A stretch of 64,000 bases of DNA from Bacteroidales bacterium (GTDB lineage Bacteria; Bacteroidota; Bacteroidia; Bacteroidales; P3), in assembly GCA_016292015.1 (NCBI GenBank), contig JAEEZY010000029.1, positions 212,863 through 276,862 of the forward strand, written 5' to 3'. Under the pieces are notes generated by a model. That model did not search any database and had not been told where the DNA came from. It saw only the letters and a program-made list of their open reading frames with translations. This document shows positions 43,956 to 51,571 of this stretch, piece by piece. Both the position numbers and the translations under genes were made by a program. Each line of letters starts with the position of its first letter. The first letter of the stretch is position 1.

Positions 43956-44690
43956 ATGGACAGAGAAAAATTATTTGAGGCATTTATTGCCGATTGCAAG
44001 AAGGAAAAACAAATATGTGGTTCGGGTAATCCAAACGCATATATACTCCTTGTCGGGCAAGAACATTATTCCAAAGAAAAAATCTCTGATGACAAGGAAT
44101 GGGAGAAATATCTGAATGACAACTACAGATACTGCGAAGAGGCCACATCTTGGAACAATAATAATAGAAGTAACACATGGCGTTACTACCAGAAACTTGT
44201 AGATTTGGCGCTACCTCATCGCAAGAAACCAACCCTTAAAGGAGAGAGAAATTTTGAGGAGGATGCTTTTACGACAGAACTTAATAATGAAGCAAAACCG
44301 TCAAGCAAGATTGGTGGAAAAGAGGAGAAAACCGAACTAAAGGAGCGTATTAGTCGAAGGTTACTACTATTTAAGAAATCTGGTTTTATTCAAAAATTTC
44401 CTGTGGTTGTGCTAGCTTGTGGCGGTTACATCGTTAATAGGGAGGAGAAAGGCATCCTCCAAATAAATGACACCTTTGGTGTAAAGTACGATAATGAGTT
44501 GAACGAAAAAGGTATACCCCAAGGGTGGCATAAGAGCGAGACGGGGAGAATGTGGTTTACCACACATCACAGTGATGATGGAAAGAAATTAGTCATCCAT
44601 ACATGGCAGTTAAGCCGTGCAGATAATAGATTATTGGAGGAAATGGCAAAGATTATCAATGAACACTTAAAGAAACTTGGTTTAATATGA
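43956..44690 (+). CDS. Hypothetical protein with uracil-DNA-glycosylase-like opening motif
   Basis: 244-aa protein. The segment GSGNPNAYILLVGQEHYSKE resembles the GNPNAkILfVGE entry of UDG-superfamily proteins, and the C-terminal KKLVIHTWQLSRADNRLLEEM resembles the H-(S/T)-containing second motif of that fold, but the catalytic residues are not assignable by eye and the middle is long and charged. Possibly a DNA-repair or base-sensing protein; low certainty. The ATG at 43956 is preferred to a TTG three codons earlier because of spacing to the promoter box. Confidence 0.5.
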   Translation: MDREKLFEAFIADCKKEKQICGSGNPNAYILLVGQEHYSKEKISDDKEWEKYLNDNYRYCEEATSWNNNNRSNTWRYYQKLVDLALPHRKKPTLKGERNFEEDAFTTELNNEAKPSSKIGGKEEKTELKERISRRLLLFKKSGFIQKFPVVVLACGGYIVNREEKGILQINDTFGVKYDNELNEKGIPQGWHKSETGRMWFTTHHSDDGKKLVIHTWQLSRADNRLLEEMAKIINEHLKKLGLI

Positions 44691-44771
44691 AACAGCCAGC
44701 AGTTTTGGATTTCACCGCAGACGGTGGTGCCTTAAAATTAAAACAATATTAATACAGGATAATCATACAGG

Positions 44772-45495
44772 ATGAACACGAAAAAGGAATACGGCGACAA
44801 CGAACTGGTTCCCGTGCGTATGGGGGGGAAATACGGATATGTGAACCTCTATGGAGAGGTGGTGATACCTGCACAGTTCGATGGGGCGCTTGAGTTCCAT
44901 GACGGACTTGCGTGTGTGGAATGTGAAGACAAAAGGGGCTTTATAAATAAGCAGGGCGAGTTGTGCATTCCCTGCAGATATGTAAATACCAGTAGTTTTA
45001 AGGGAGAGTACTGCATGGCTGCTATCGAGTGGGGCAAAGCGGGTTTGATCAACCGGAAAGGGGACTTTGTGATAGAGCCTATATATGATAATCTGTCGCA
45101 TTTGGGAAATGGTTTATGTATAGTAACAGACAGGTTTTACATGGAGGGAATAGTGTCTCCTGAACGTGTGATTGCAGAGCCTCAATTTGATAGAATAAGA
45201 TGTGTTGGAGATGCCTATAGTCTTATGTCGGGAGGTCTGTATGGTCTTGCAAACAATGAGGGCGTGATGGTATTCCCGAAATACAATGAGATTTCTCTTT
45301 TGTATAACAATATTTTCTCTGTTTGTTCGTCTGGATGGCAAGTATGGATTGATAGACATTAACGGCAAAGCGCTGACCCCTATAATCTATGAAGAGGAGT
45401 TTATGTATAAGTATGGATGTTCTTGGGCTCATACCTATTTAAACGGCCGAATGGTGTTTTTTAACGACAAAGGCGAACAGTTTTGGAAGGACTAA
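44772..45495 (+). pseudogene. WG-repeat protein gene broken by a frameshift
   Basis: WG (KWG-type) repeat protein interrupted near 45320. The first frame (44772-45362) gives repeats such as GGKYGYVNLYGEVVIPAQFD and AGLINRKGDFVIEPIYDN, then runs off into SVCSSGWQVWIDRH. The missing repeat continues in another frame as VRLDGKYGLIDINGKALTPI and ends at 45495. The sequence ctctgTTTGTTcgtctgg at the junction looks like a 4-nt TGTT duplication: removing one copy restores SVRLDGKYGL. Either a true pseudogene, a recent reversible mutation, or a sequencing error. Confidence 0.8.
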
Positions 45496-45586
45496 GACTT
45501 TATGGGGACGCACTTATATCTGATTAATAGAAAAGCCTTTGACATTAACTGTGCAATAAAATGACACAGATGACGTTGATGATAAT

Positions 45587-46588
45587 ATGGAGAATATTGA
45601 CAATAAAATAGTCCTCTATACGGATGAATATAATTCCGTACAGCTTGAGGTAAGATTGGAAAATGATATGATATGGCTGACCCGACAGCAGTTGGCTGTA
45701 TTGTTCGGCCGTGATTACAAGACCATTAGCAAGCATATTAACAATGCGCTAAAAGAGGAACTGGCAGACTCTGTGGTAGTCGCAAATTTTGCGACTACCA
45801 CCAAACATGGGGCGATTAAGGAGAAAACTCAAACCCATGAGAAGGAACATTTCAATCTAGAGATGGTTACATCCGTCGGATATCGAGTTAAGAGTAAACG
45901 AGGTATCCAATTCCGCCAGTGGGCTAATAGAATATTAAAGGAATATATCGTTAAAGGATATGCCGTCAATGAGCGCATCCGCAAGGAGCAGATTACCGAG
46001 CTTCGGCAGCTGGTGGGTATGCTGGGGCGTACCATCCAGAATCAACCGGTGCTTTCGAACGACGAGACCAACGCGCTGTTCGATGTGGTGACCGACTACA
46101 CATACGCTCTCGATACCCTTGACAGTTATGACTACCAGCGATTGACGGTGAACGGTACTACTAACGAGGCTTCTTTTCATGCCACCTACGACAATGCGAT
46201 GCAGGCTATAAACTCGCTGAAGGAACGCTTTGGCGAGAGCACCTTGTTCGGAAACGAGAAAGACGACTCGTTCAAGAGTTCCATCGGTCAAATATATCAG
46301 ACATTCGACGGCATGGAACTTTATCCCAGCACCGAGGAAAAGGCAGCCATGCTGCTCTACCTGGTTACCAAGAACCATTCGTTCAGCGACGGCAACAAAC
46401 GCATAGCCGCCACCTTGTTCCTATGGTTTTTGAACAACAACCATATCCTTTATCGCGAGGATGGCAGCAAGCGCATTGCCGATAATACACTTGTGGCTCT
46501 GACGCTGATGATTGCTGAAAGCCGTCCGGAAGAGAAGGACGTCATGGTGAAAGTGGTGGTAAACTTAATAAACAAGAATAACTTATGA
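45587..46588 (+). CDS. RhuM-Fic/Doc fusion protein
   Basis: 333-aa two-domain protein. Residues 1-125 are the RhuM/virulence-protein domain (MIWLTRQQLAVLFGRDYKTISKHINNA, VGYRVKSKRGIQFRQWA). Residues 190-320 are a Doc-type Fic domain with a complete active loop HSFSDGNKRIAAT (His near residue 264). Doc-type enzymes phosphorylate or nucleotidylate targets and are often toxins. The stop codon overlaps the ATG of the WYL regulator (ATGA), so expression of the two is coupled. Normal length for this fusion in Bacteroidota. Confidence 0.88.
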   Translation: MENIDNKIVLYTDEYNSVQLEVRLENDMIWLTRQQLAVLFGRDYKTISKHINNALKEELADSVVVANFATTTKHGAIKEKTQTHEKEHFNLEMVTSVGYRVKSKRGIQFRQWANRILKEYIVKGYAVNERIRKEQITELRQLVGMLGRTIQNQPVLSNDETNALFDVVTDYTYALDTLDSYDYQRLTVNGTTNEASFHATYDNAMQAINSLKERFGESTLFGNEKDDSFKSSIGQIYQTFDGMELYPSTEEKAAMLLYLVTKNHSFSDGNKRIAATLFLWFLNNNHILYREDGSKRIADNTLVALTLMIAESRPEEKDVMVKVVVNLINKNNL

Positions 46589-47490
46589 ATCCATTGAAGA
46601 AATACATCTGGCTGGTTGACACTGTGATGAGGGCAGGGGAGAAGGGGGCTACGTTGAGTCAGATCTCGAACGCTTACGTCTATGACGACGAGATTGGAAG
46701 TGGTGGAGAGTATAACCAGCGGTCATTCCATAGGCACCGCAAGGAGGTGAAGGACCTTTTCGGTATCGAAATCGAGTGCTACAGTGATGGCAGTCAGTTC
46801 CGCTACCGGGTGGCCGACAGCGGCAGGGAAGAGTACTTCAAGCGCTGGCTGCTCGATTCGATAGCGGTGAACCGAGTGCTCGGCGACAGCAAAGAGGTCG
46901 CCCCTTACATAGCCGTCGAAGAGACGCGCTCCGAGCCGCTGCCGACTGTGTTGCAGGCATTGAAGCAAAGGCAGATGCTGCAGTTCGACTACAAGCCCTT
47001 CTGGAGCGACAGCGCAACACACTATTTCAACTTCCAACCCCATGCCCTGAAGATGTTCGAGCGGAGGTGGTACCTAATAGGCCGATACAAAGAAGATATG
47101 AGGCACATCATCCTCGCTCTTGACAGGATGTCGGCATTGGAGCTGCAGGACGAGACCTACGAGCGCGATCCGGAATTCGACGTTGAAGAGATGTTCCGCG
47201 ACAGTTATGGCATCATTTTGAAAGACAATGAGATAGCCGTGGAGGAAGTGTGGCTGAAGGTCACCTCATACCAGGCGAACTACCTGCGGTCGCTGCCACT
47301 GCACCACTCGCAGACGGAGGTGAAGCAGACAGATGAGTTCTCTGTGTTTTGCCTGCGTGTCCGCCCGACGCTCGATTTCTTTCAGAAACTGTTGTCGCTC
47401 GGAAACCAGCTCGAAGTGAGGAAGCCCGAGTGGCTGAGAGAGAAGATGAAGGAAGAGGTGCACAAGATGATGGCGAAGTACGATGAGTGA
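46585..47490 (+). CDS. WYL-domain transcriptional regulator
   Basis: 301-aa regulator: an N-terminal winged helix-type region (LSQISNAYVYDDEIGSGGEYNQRSFHRHRKEV) and a central WYL domain with QMLQFDYKPFW, FNFQPHALKMFERRWYLIGRY, plus a C-terminal extension (WCX-like: LSLGNQLEVRKPEWLREKM). WYL domains sense nucleic acid or nucleotide ligands and often control defence or stress genes. Its translation is coupled to the RhuM-Fic gene through a 4-nt overlap. It is the only clear dedicated DNA-binding regulator in the island and so a candidate for the four shared operators, but that link is unproven. Confidence 0.88.
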   Translation: MNPLKKYIWLVDTVMRAGEKGATLSQISNAYVYDDEIGSGGEYNQRSFHRHRKEVKDLFGIEIECYSDGSQFRYRVADSGREEYFKRWLLDSIAVNRVLGDSKEVAPYIAVEETRSEPLPTVLQALKQRQMLQFDYKPFWSDSATHYFNFQPHALKMFERRWYLIGRYKEDMRHIILALDRMSALELQDETYERDPEFDVEEMFRDSYGIILKDNEIAVEEVWLKVTSYQANYLRSLPLHHSQTEVKQTDEFSVFCLRVRPTLDFFQKLLSLGNQLEVRKPEWLREKMKEEVHKMMAKYDE

Positions 47491-47520
47491 GTGATATTGC
47501 GGCTTCTGGATTTTATACCA

Positions 47521-47554
47521 AAGGGAAGGCTGCCGTTTGCGGCAGCCTTCCCTT
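47521..47554. terminator. Strong bidirectional terminator
   Basis: Perfect 15-bp stem AAGGGAAGGCTGCCG / CGGCAGCCTTCCCTT with a TTTG loop, between the converging WYL and exonuclease genes. Confidence 0.8.
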
Positions 47555-47580
47555 CCATTATTTAATCCGGATTTCCAAGA

Positions 47581-48072
47581 TTACATTATCTTCATTGCTA
47601 TCGCTGCACACGCTTCTGCATCCGCCAATGCGTGGTGATGGTTTTCCAGTATATAGCCGCAGGCGGCGGATACGGTATGTAGTTGGTGGTTCTCGAGGTT
47701 GGGGAGCTTACGGCGTGATGCCTGAAGCGTACAGTGAAACCGGTAGTCGGGCCAATCCATCTGATAGGCTTCCATCACGGCTCTCAGGCACCCCTCGTCG
47801 AACATCTTGTTGTGTGCCACCAGCGGCAGCCCTTCAATCAGCGGAGCCACCTTCGCCCATACCTTCGGGAATACCTCTGCATCGTCGGTATCCTCATGAC
47901 CTAATCCGTGTACCTCTTGGCAGAACCAGGCGTAGTAGTTCGGTTCCGGACGGATAAGGCTGTAGAAACTGTCCGTTATCACACCATCTCGCACAACCAC
48001 CACGCCCACGCTGCACACGCTCGTTCGGCAACCATTGGCGGTTTCAAAATCTATAGCAGCAAAGTTTTTCAT
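47581..48072 (-). CDS. DnaQ-like 3'-5' exonuclease
   Basis: 163-aa DEDDh exonuclease. The three motifs are complete: exo I DFETANG near residue 8, exo II HNKMFDEGCL near 85, exo III HHALADAEACA near 145. Stand-alone proteins of this size are similar to the polymerase III epsilon catalytic core and to RNase T-like enzymes. No polymerase partner is adjacent. Upstream lies a 277-nt non-coding stretch with TTTTCG repeats rather than a clear promoter box. Confidence 0.88.
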   Translation of the reverse strand: MKNFAAIDFETANGCRTSVCSVGVVVVRDGVITDSFYSLIRPEPNYYAWFCQEVHGLGHEDTDDAEVFPKVWAKVAPLIEGLPLVAHNKMFDEGCLRAVMEAYQMDWPDYRFHCTLQASRRKLPNLENHQLHTVSAACGYILENHHHALADAEACAAIAMKIM

Positions 48073-48151
48073 TAGTTCAATGTTGAAAGAGGATAAAAGG
48101 TTCGCTTCGCTTGAAAAGTTTGAATGTACTACCTACTACCTGCTAAATAAA

Positions 48152-48328
48152 TTTTCGCATGTTTTCGTAGTTTTCGCATATTTTCGCAATCAATCAAAAG
48201 AAACAGCGAAGCGCATTTCAATTTTCGTATTTTTCGCCTACTTTAGCAATCAAGCAATTTCGAGCTTTTCGTGTTTTTCGATGTTATAAAGACTTTTCGC
48301 ATACTTTCGCAATTTCCGTCGTTTTCGC
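48152..48328. repeat. TTTTCG-rich repeat tract with AAACAGCGAAGCG block
   Basis: TTTTCG or TTTCG words occur at 9-10-nt intervals over most of the tract, interrupted by AAACAGCGAAGCGCATTTCA at 48201. The same block recurs at 61391, 63813 and 63958. Confidence 0.65.
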
Positions 48329-48349
48329 AATTAGTTCACTTTAATCCAT

Positions 48350-48913
48350 TCAAAACATACATTCATGTAGCCAGCGTTCGTAGTAGCGGCGTTTGTCTTC
48401 GACGGTTTCGTTGGGGTGAGCTTGCTTGTGGGCCTGCTCTATTTCTGCCAGCACGGTGTCATCGAATACAGTGGGTTTCATCACAAACCACTCTTTTTCA
48501 ACGGCCCGTGTATTGCGGTCAACAACATAATCGTACTTCACCTTGCGTTTCAGTTCCTCAGTCAGCAGCTCCACCAGCTCCTCCCTGTCGAGGAACATCA
48601 TTCTCACATACGAATTGTCTTTGTCGCGTTCCTCTTTGGGCAATCCCTCCGAAATCATGCGGAACAGATACTTCGATATGGAGCCATGTATGCAGAACCT
48701 GTAATCACGAGAACGGTCTTTGGCGTAGTGCTTTATGACCCACAACAGGTCGCCACCCATATTTACAAACCCCGCCAAATGGATAAGTTTCTGATCCATC
48801 GTGTGGAAACCCTCCCATTCATAGGAGAAGTCATCCCAATATTCACGTGTAGCCAGATGTTTGGCATACTCGCCCACTTCAAGGTCGTATGGTTTGAAAT
48901 CAGAGTAAAACAT
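48350..48913 (-). CDS. Hypothetical protein, paralogue of 39729-40310
   Basis: 187-aa acidic protein with many Trp/Tyr residues, no known family and no signal peptide. Conserved blocks shared with the 193-aa protein are LATREYWDDFSYEW (near residue 20), GGDLLWVIKHYAKDRS (near 52) and ELVELLTEELKRKV (near 112). Unlike its relative it appears to stand alone, transcribed leftward from shared operator 4; the next gene downstream is the exonuclease, 277 nt away. Confidence 0.7.
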   Translation of the reverse strand: MFYSDFKPYDLEVGEYAKHLATREYWDDFSYEWEGFHTMDQKLIHLAGFVNMGGDLLWVIKHYAKDRSRDYRFCIHGSISKYLFRMISEGLPKEERDKDNSYVRMMFLDREELVELLTEELKRKVKYDYVVDRNTRAVEKEWFVMKPTVFDDTVLAEIEQAHKQAHPNETVEDKRRYYERWLHECMF

Positions 48914-48939
48914 GTTTTTTGAGTTTTAAGTTCCGCTTG

Positions 48940-48947
48940 CAAAGATA
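48940..48947 (-). promoter_or_regulatory. Promoter box of the 187-aa paralogue gene
   Basis: TATCTTTG on the minus strand followed by CAAGCGGAA, 26 nt before the ATG at 48913. Confidence 0.65.
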
Positions 48948-48958
48948 CCAACCCGGTA

Positions 48959-48973
48959 TGTCAAATCGTGACA
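48959..48973. promoter_or_regulatory. Shared operator 4 (TGTCA-N5-TGACA)
   Basis: On the minus strand TGTCACGATTTGACA, 11 nt upstream of TATCTTTG, the same spacing as at the three other sites. Confidence 0.8.
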
Positions 48974-49047
48974 CAAGCGTGCAAAGGATGTTTAGATTTC
49001 CTGGTTTCCCAGATGTCCAAATCAGCAAGTTCTGCTAGCGTATCTTG

Positions 49048-49662
49048 TCATAGGGCATATCCTTTCATGGTATCTTCCATCAGCGACGAGGCGAAGCCAT
49101 CGGCCAGCTGCACCAATGCGCACAATGGGTATTTGTCTTTGGCTGCGTTGAGGTTGCCTTGTGCCTCGCGACTCTGAAAGGGGAGATCCCAGGCGGTCAT
49201 GTGCCAGCGGATGGCGGCTATCTCGGCATCGGTGAGGTCGAGCCCGAGGCGTAGCAGCCGGATGACGCTCTTCTCTCCGTGGCCGAGCGGGAAGTTGCTG
49301 TAATCCACGGTGTAACCTTGATATTCCTCCCAGCGTCCGAAGCTGTTCTGGCGCTTCTTGGTGACTTCCTTGTAGATGTCGGCCTTGCAGACGTCGTGTA
49401 GAAGCGTGGCGATGGCAACGCTGTCTTCGGGAAGGTGCTCTTCGAGCGATGGGTTGAGGCTCAAGGCGGTGGCGCGCAGGCGCATGGCAGCTTCATAGAC
49501 ATTGAGTGAATGCTCGGCAAGGCCGCCTTCGTAGTTGCCGTGGAAGTTGGTGGAGGCGGGGGCGAGGAAGAATCCGCTGTCTTTCAGCCATTCCATCACT
49601 TCGTCGATGCCCTGCCGGTCGGTTTTGTCGAGTAGTTCGAGTATTTTTTCTTGTCTTGTCAT
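49048..49662 (-). CDS. HD-domain hydrolase
   Basis: 204-aa HD superfamily phosphohydrolase. The metal-binding series is visible: His in GGLAEHSLNVYEAAMRL, the HD pair in IATLLHDVCKADIY, and later histidines in FPLGHGEKSVIRL and AIRWHMTAWDL. Relatives hydrolyse nucleotides or act as 3'-5' exoribonucleases (YhaM-like); the substrate is not readable here. It is transcribed leftward from its own TACCTTTG promoter box and marks the right edge of the accessory island. Confidence 0.82.
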   Translation of the reverse strand: MTRQEKILELLDKTDRQGIDEVMEWLKDSGFFLAPASTNFHGNYEGGLAEHSLNVYEAAMRLRATALSLNPSLEEHLPEDSVAIATLLHDVCKADIYKEVTKKRQNSFGRWEEYQGYTVDYSNFPLGHGEKSVIRLLRLGLDLTDAEIAAIRWHMTAWDLPFQSREAQGNLNAAKDKYPLCALVQLADGFASSLMEDTMKGYAL

Positions 49663-49684
49663 GATAATGTGTTTTTATTATGCA

Positions 49685-49692
49685 AAGGTAGT
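49685..49692 (-). promoter_or_regulatory. Promoter box of the HD hydrolase gene
   Basis: TACCTTTG on the minus strand, 23 nt before the ATG at 49662. Confidence 0.6.
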
Positions 49693-49765
49693 CATTTCCT
49701 TCGAATTGAGTATTGCTCCTAACGCTTTTTTATTCACATTGAAAAAATTTCTCAATGCATTATCC

Positions 49766-49842
49766 CTAATCAGGTTCTTGCCTCGCTCTTACTTCGCTCT
49801 TACCTAACGCTTACGTAACTCTCAGTATTCTCTTGGTTGCCA
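49766..49842. repeat. 11-nt period array, 7 units
   Basis: CTAATCAGGTT, CTTGCCTCGCT, CTTACTTCGCT, CTTACCTAACG, CTTACGTAACT, CTCAGTATTCT, CTTGGTTGCCA. The remainder of the 373-nt interval between the divergent HD and aminopeptidase genes holds only their promoters. Confidence 0.75.
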
Positions 49843-50002
49843 ATGGTCTTTATTCCCGTCGTTATCAGAATGACAAGGATTTTTTTGTTTTACCGATTGG
49901 TCTCTTTTATGGTCGGGTAAGGAGTTGTCTCTTCGATAATATGAGAAAACAACTTGGCCCTACGTTGGAAACAAATATGGCTTGTATTTATAAAAAATTA
50001 GT

Positions 50003-50010
50003 ATCTTTGA
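50003..50010 (+). promoter_or_regulatory. Promoter box of the M17 aminopeptidase gene
   Basis: TATCTTTG, 25 nt before the ATG at 50036. Confidence 0.6.
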
Positions 50011-50035
50011 AGACTTTATTTAAAACAAATCTACT

Positions 50036-51481
50036 ATGAATATTGTTATATCAAACGTTGAGTCAGGTAATTATGCCGGCGATGTGGTTTTCCTCTATGG
50101 CGACGAGGTGTCGCGCCGCATGCTGCCCTTCAAGAAAGACGAACTCTCCGTTATTGAACAGCGTCGCGCGGATGACAAGGAGGCGATTGTCCGATTTGAC
50201 CGCCTGCCTTATCACATATATGTCGTCTGCTGTGACGTTGACCAGAATGCCGAGCGGTTGCATGAGCGTCTGCGCAGGTCCGCGGCCAAGGTCCGTAAGA
50301 TGTTGGTCGCCGACAAGTCCAATGAGTGCATGTTGACCGGTCAAGGTATTATCACCGAGGACGCCTTGGCATTTGCCGAGGGTATGGCATTGGCCGACTA
50401 CAGCTTCGACCGTTACTTAAATAAAAAGGTAGAACATATTGACTGCTTGTATATTGACAACATACTGGTTGAAGAAAAAGATGTGGATGCTTTCCGTCGA
50501 ATGCTTAACAGGATATACTGGTGCCGCGAGTGGGTGAACACTCCTGTGGCCGACCTGAACGCAGTGGAATTTGCCGACGAGCTCGAGAGCATAGCCAACG
50601 ACTTGGGTGTGAAATGCACGGTGCTGAACAAGCGTCAGATAGAGTCTCTCCGGATGGGCGGCTTGACGGCTGTGAACAAAGGTTCGGTGGACGAGCCGCG
50701 CTTTGTGGTGTTGGAATACAAACCCAAGAAGGCAGTGAACAAGAAACCCCTTGCGCTTGTCGGCAAGGGTATCATGTATGACACTGGTGGCCTGAATATT
50801 AAGCCCGACGACTACATGCAGGAGATGAAGAGCGATATGGCTGGAGCCGCCACGATGGCATCGGTGGTTTTTGCCGCAGCCGAGGCTCAGATACCGGTAT
50901 GGACGGTGGCTTGCCTTCCGCTAACAGACAACCGTCCGGGTTTCAACGCCTACGCCGCCGACGATATTCTGACCATGTATAACGGAATGACCGTAGAGGT
51001 GGTGAACACCGATGCAGAAGGACGTCTGATACTTGCCGATGCCATTGCCTATGCTGTGGACAAGTATGATCCTGAGTTGCTTATCGATATGGCAACGCTT
51101 ACGGGGGCTGCCGTGCGTGCCATTGGAACCTATGGTATAGCGGCGATGCAACAGGGAGCGCAGAATGCCATGAACCTGCTGAAAATCATGGGCGAACAGG
51201 TATATGAGCGCATAGCCGAGTTCCCATTCTGGGAGGAGTATGACGAACTGCTGAAGAGCGATATGGCCGACATGAAGAACTGCGGCATTGCCCAAGCCGG
51301 CGCGATAACGGCAGGCAAATTTCTTGCACGATTTGCCGGCAAGACACCCTACATACATCTCGACATCGCCGGCGTCGCCTACTTCTCAAAAGAGCAGCCC
51401 TACTATGCTGTGGGCGCCAGCGCCTACGGAATGAGGCTGCTCTACGCCTTCATGCAGGTGTATGATGCGCTGGAAAATTAG
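50036..51481 (+). CDS. M17-family leucyl aminopeptidase
   Basis: Cytosolic two-metal aminopeptidase of family M17, which trims N-terminal residues from peptides. The metal and catalytic segments are in order: GKGIMYDTGGLNIKP (Lys and Asp ligands, near residue 244), MKSDMAGAATMASVV, and the signature NTDAEGRLILADAIAYA near residue 323. The N-terminal 165 residues are the usual less conserved oligomerisation domain. 481 aa is normal. It begins a run of rightward core genes reaching the S9 peptidase. Confidence 0.93.
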   Translation: MNIVISNVESGNYAGDVVFLYGDEVSRRMLPFKKDELSVIEQRRADDKEAIVRFDRLPYHIYVVCCDVDQNAERLHERLRRSAAKVRKMLVADKSNECMLTGQGIITEDALAFAEGMALADYSFDRYLNKKVEHIDCLYIDNILVEEKDVDAFRRMLNRIYWCREWVNTPVADLNAVEFADELESIANDLGVKCTVLNKRQIESLRMGGLTAVNKGSVDEPRFVVLEYKPKKAVNKKPLALVGKGIMYDTGGLNIKPDDYMQEMKSDMAGAATMASVVFAAAEAQIPVWTVACLPLTDNRPGFNAYAADDILTMYNGMTVEVVNTDAEGRLILADAIAYAVDKYDPELLIDMATLTGAAVRAIGTYGIAAMQQGAQNAMNLLKIMGEQVYERIAEFPFWEEYDELLKSDMADMKNCGIAQAGAITAGKFLARFAGKTPYIHLDIAGVAYFSKEQPYYAVGASAYGMRLLYAFMQVYDALEN

Positions 51482-51517
51482 TTTTAAACCATTAAGTAAT
51501 AAGCGCTCAGTGGTTTA

Positions 51518-51571
51518 AACATTCAAACATTTAATCATTTCAACACAAAACATATCAACGATCAACATTTC
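51518..51571 (+). repeat. 8-nt period leader of pdxA
   Basis: AACATTCA, AACATTTA, ATCATTTC, AACACAAA, ACATATCA, ACGATCAA in 8-nt register up to the ATG at 51572. Confidence 0.55.

Noticed and set aside
49833..50039. 68-codon frame before the M17 aminopeptidase gene
   Set aside because: It covers that gene's promoter box and start and has no motif.
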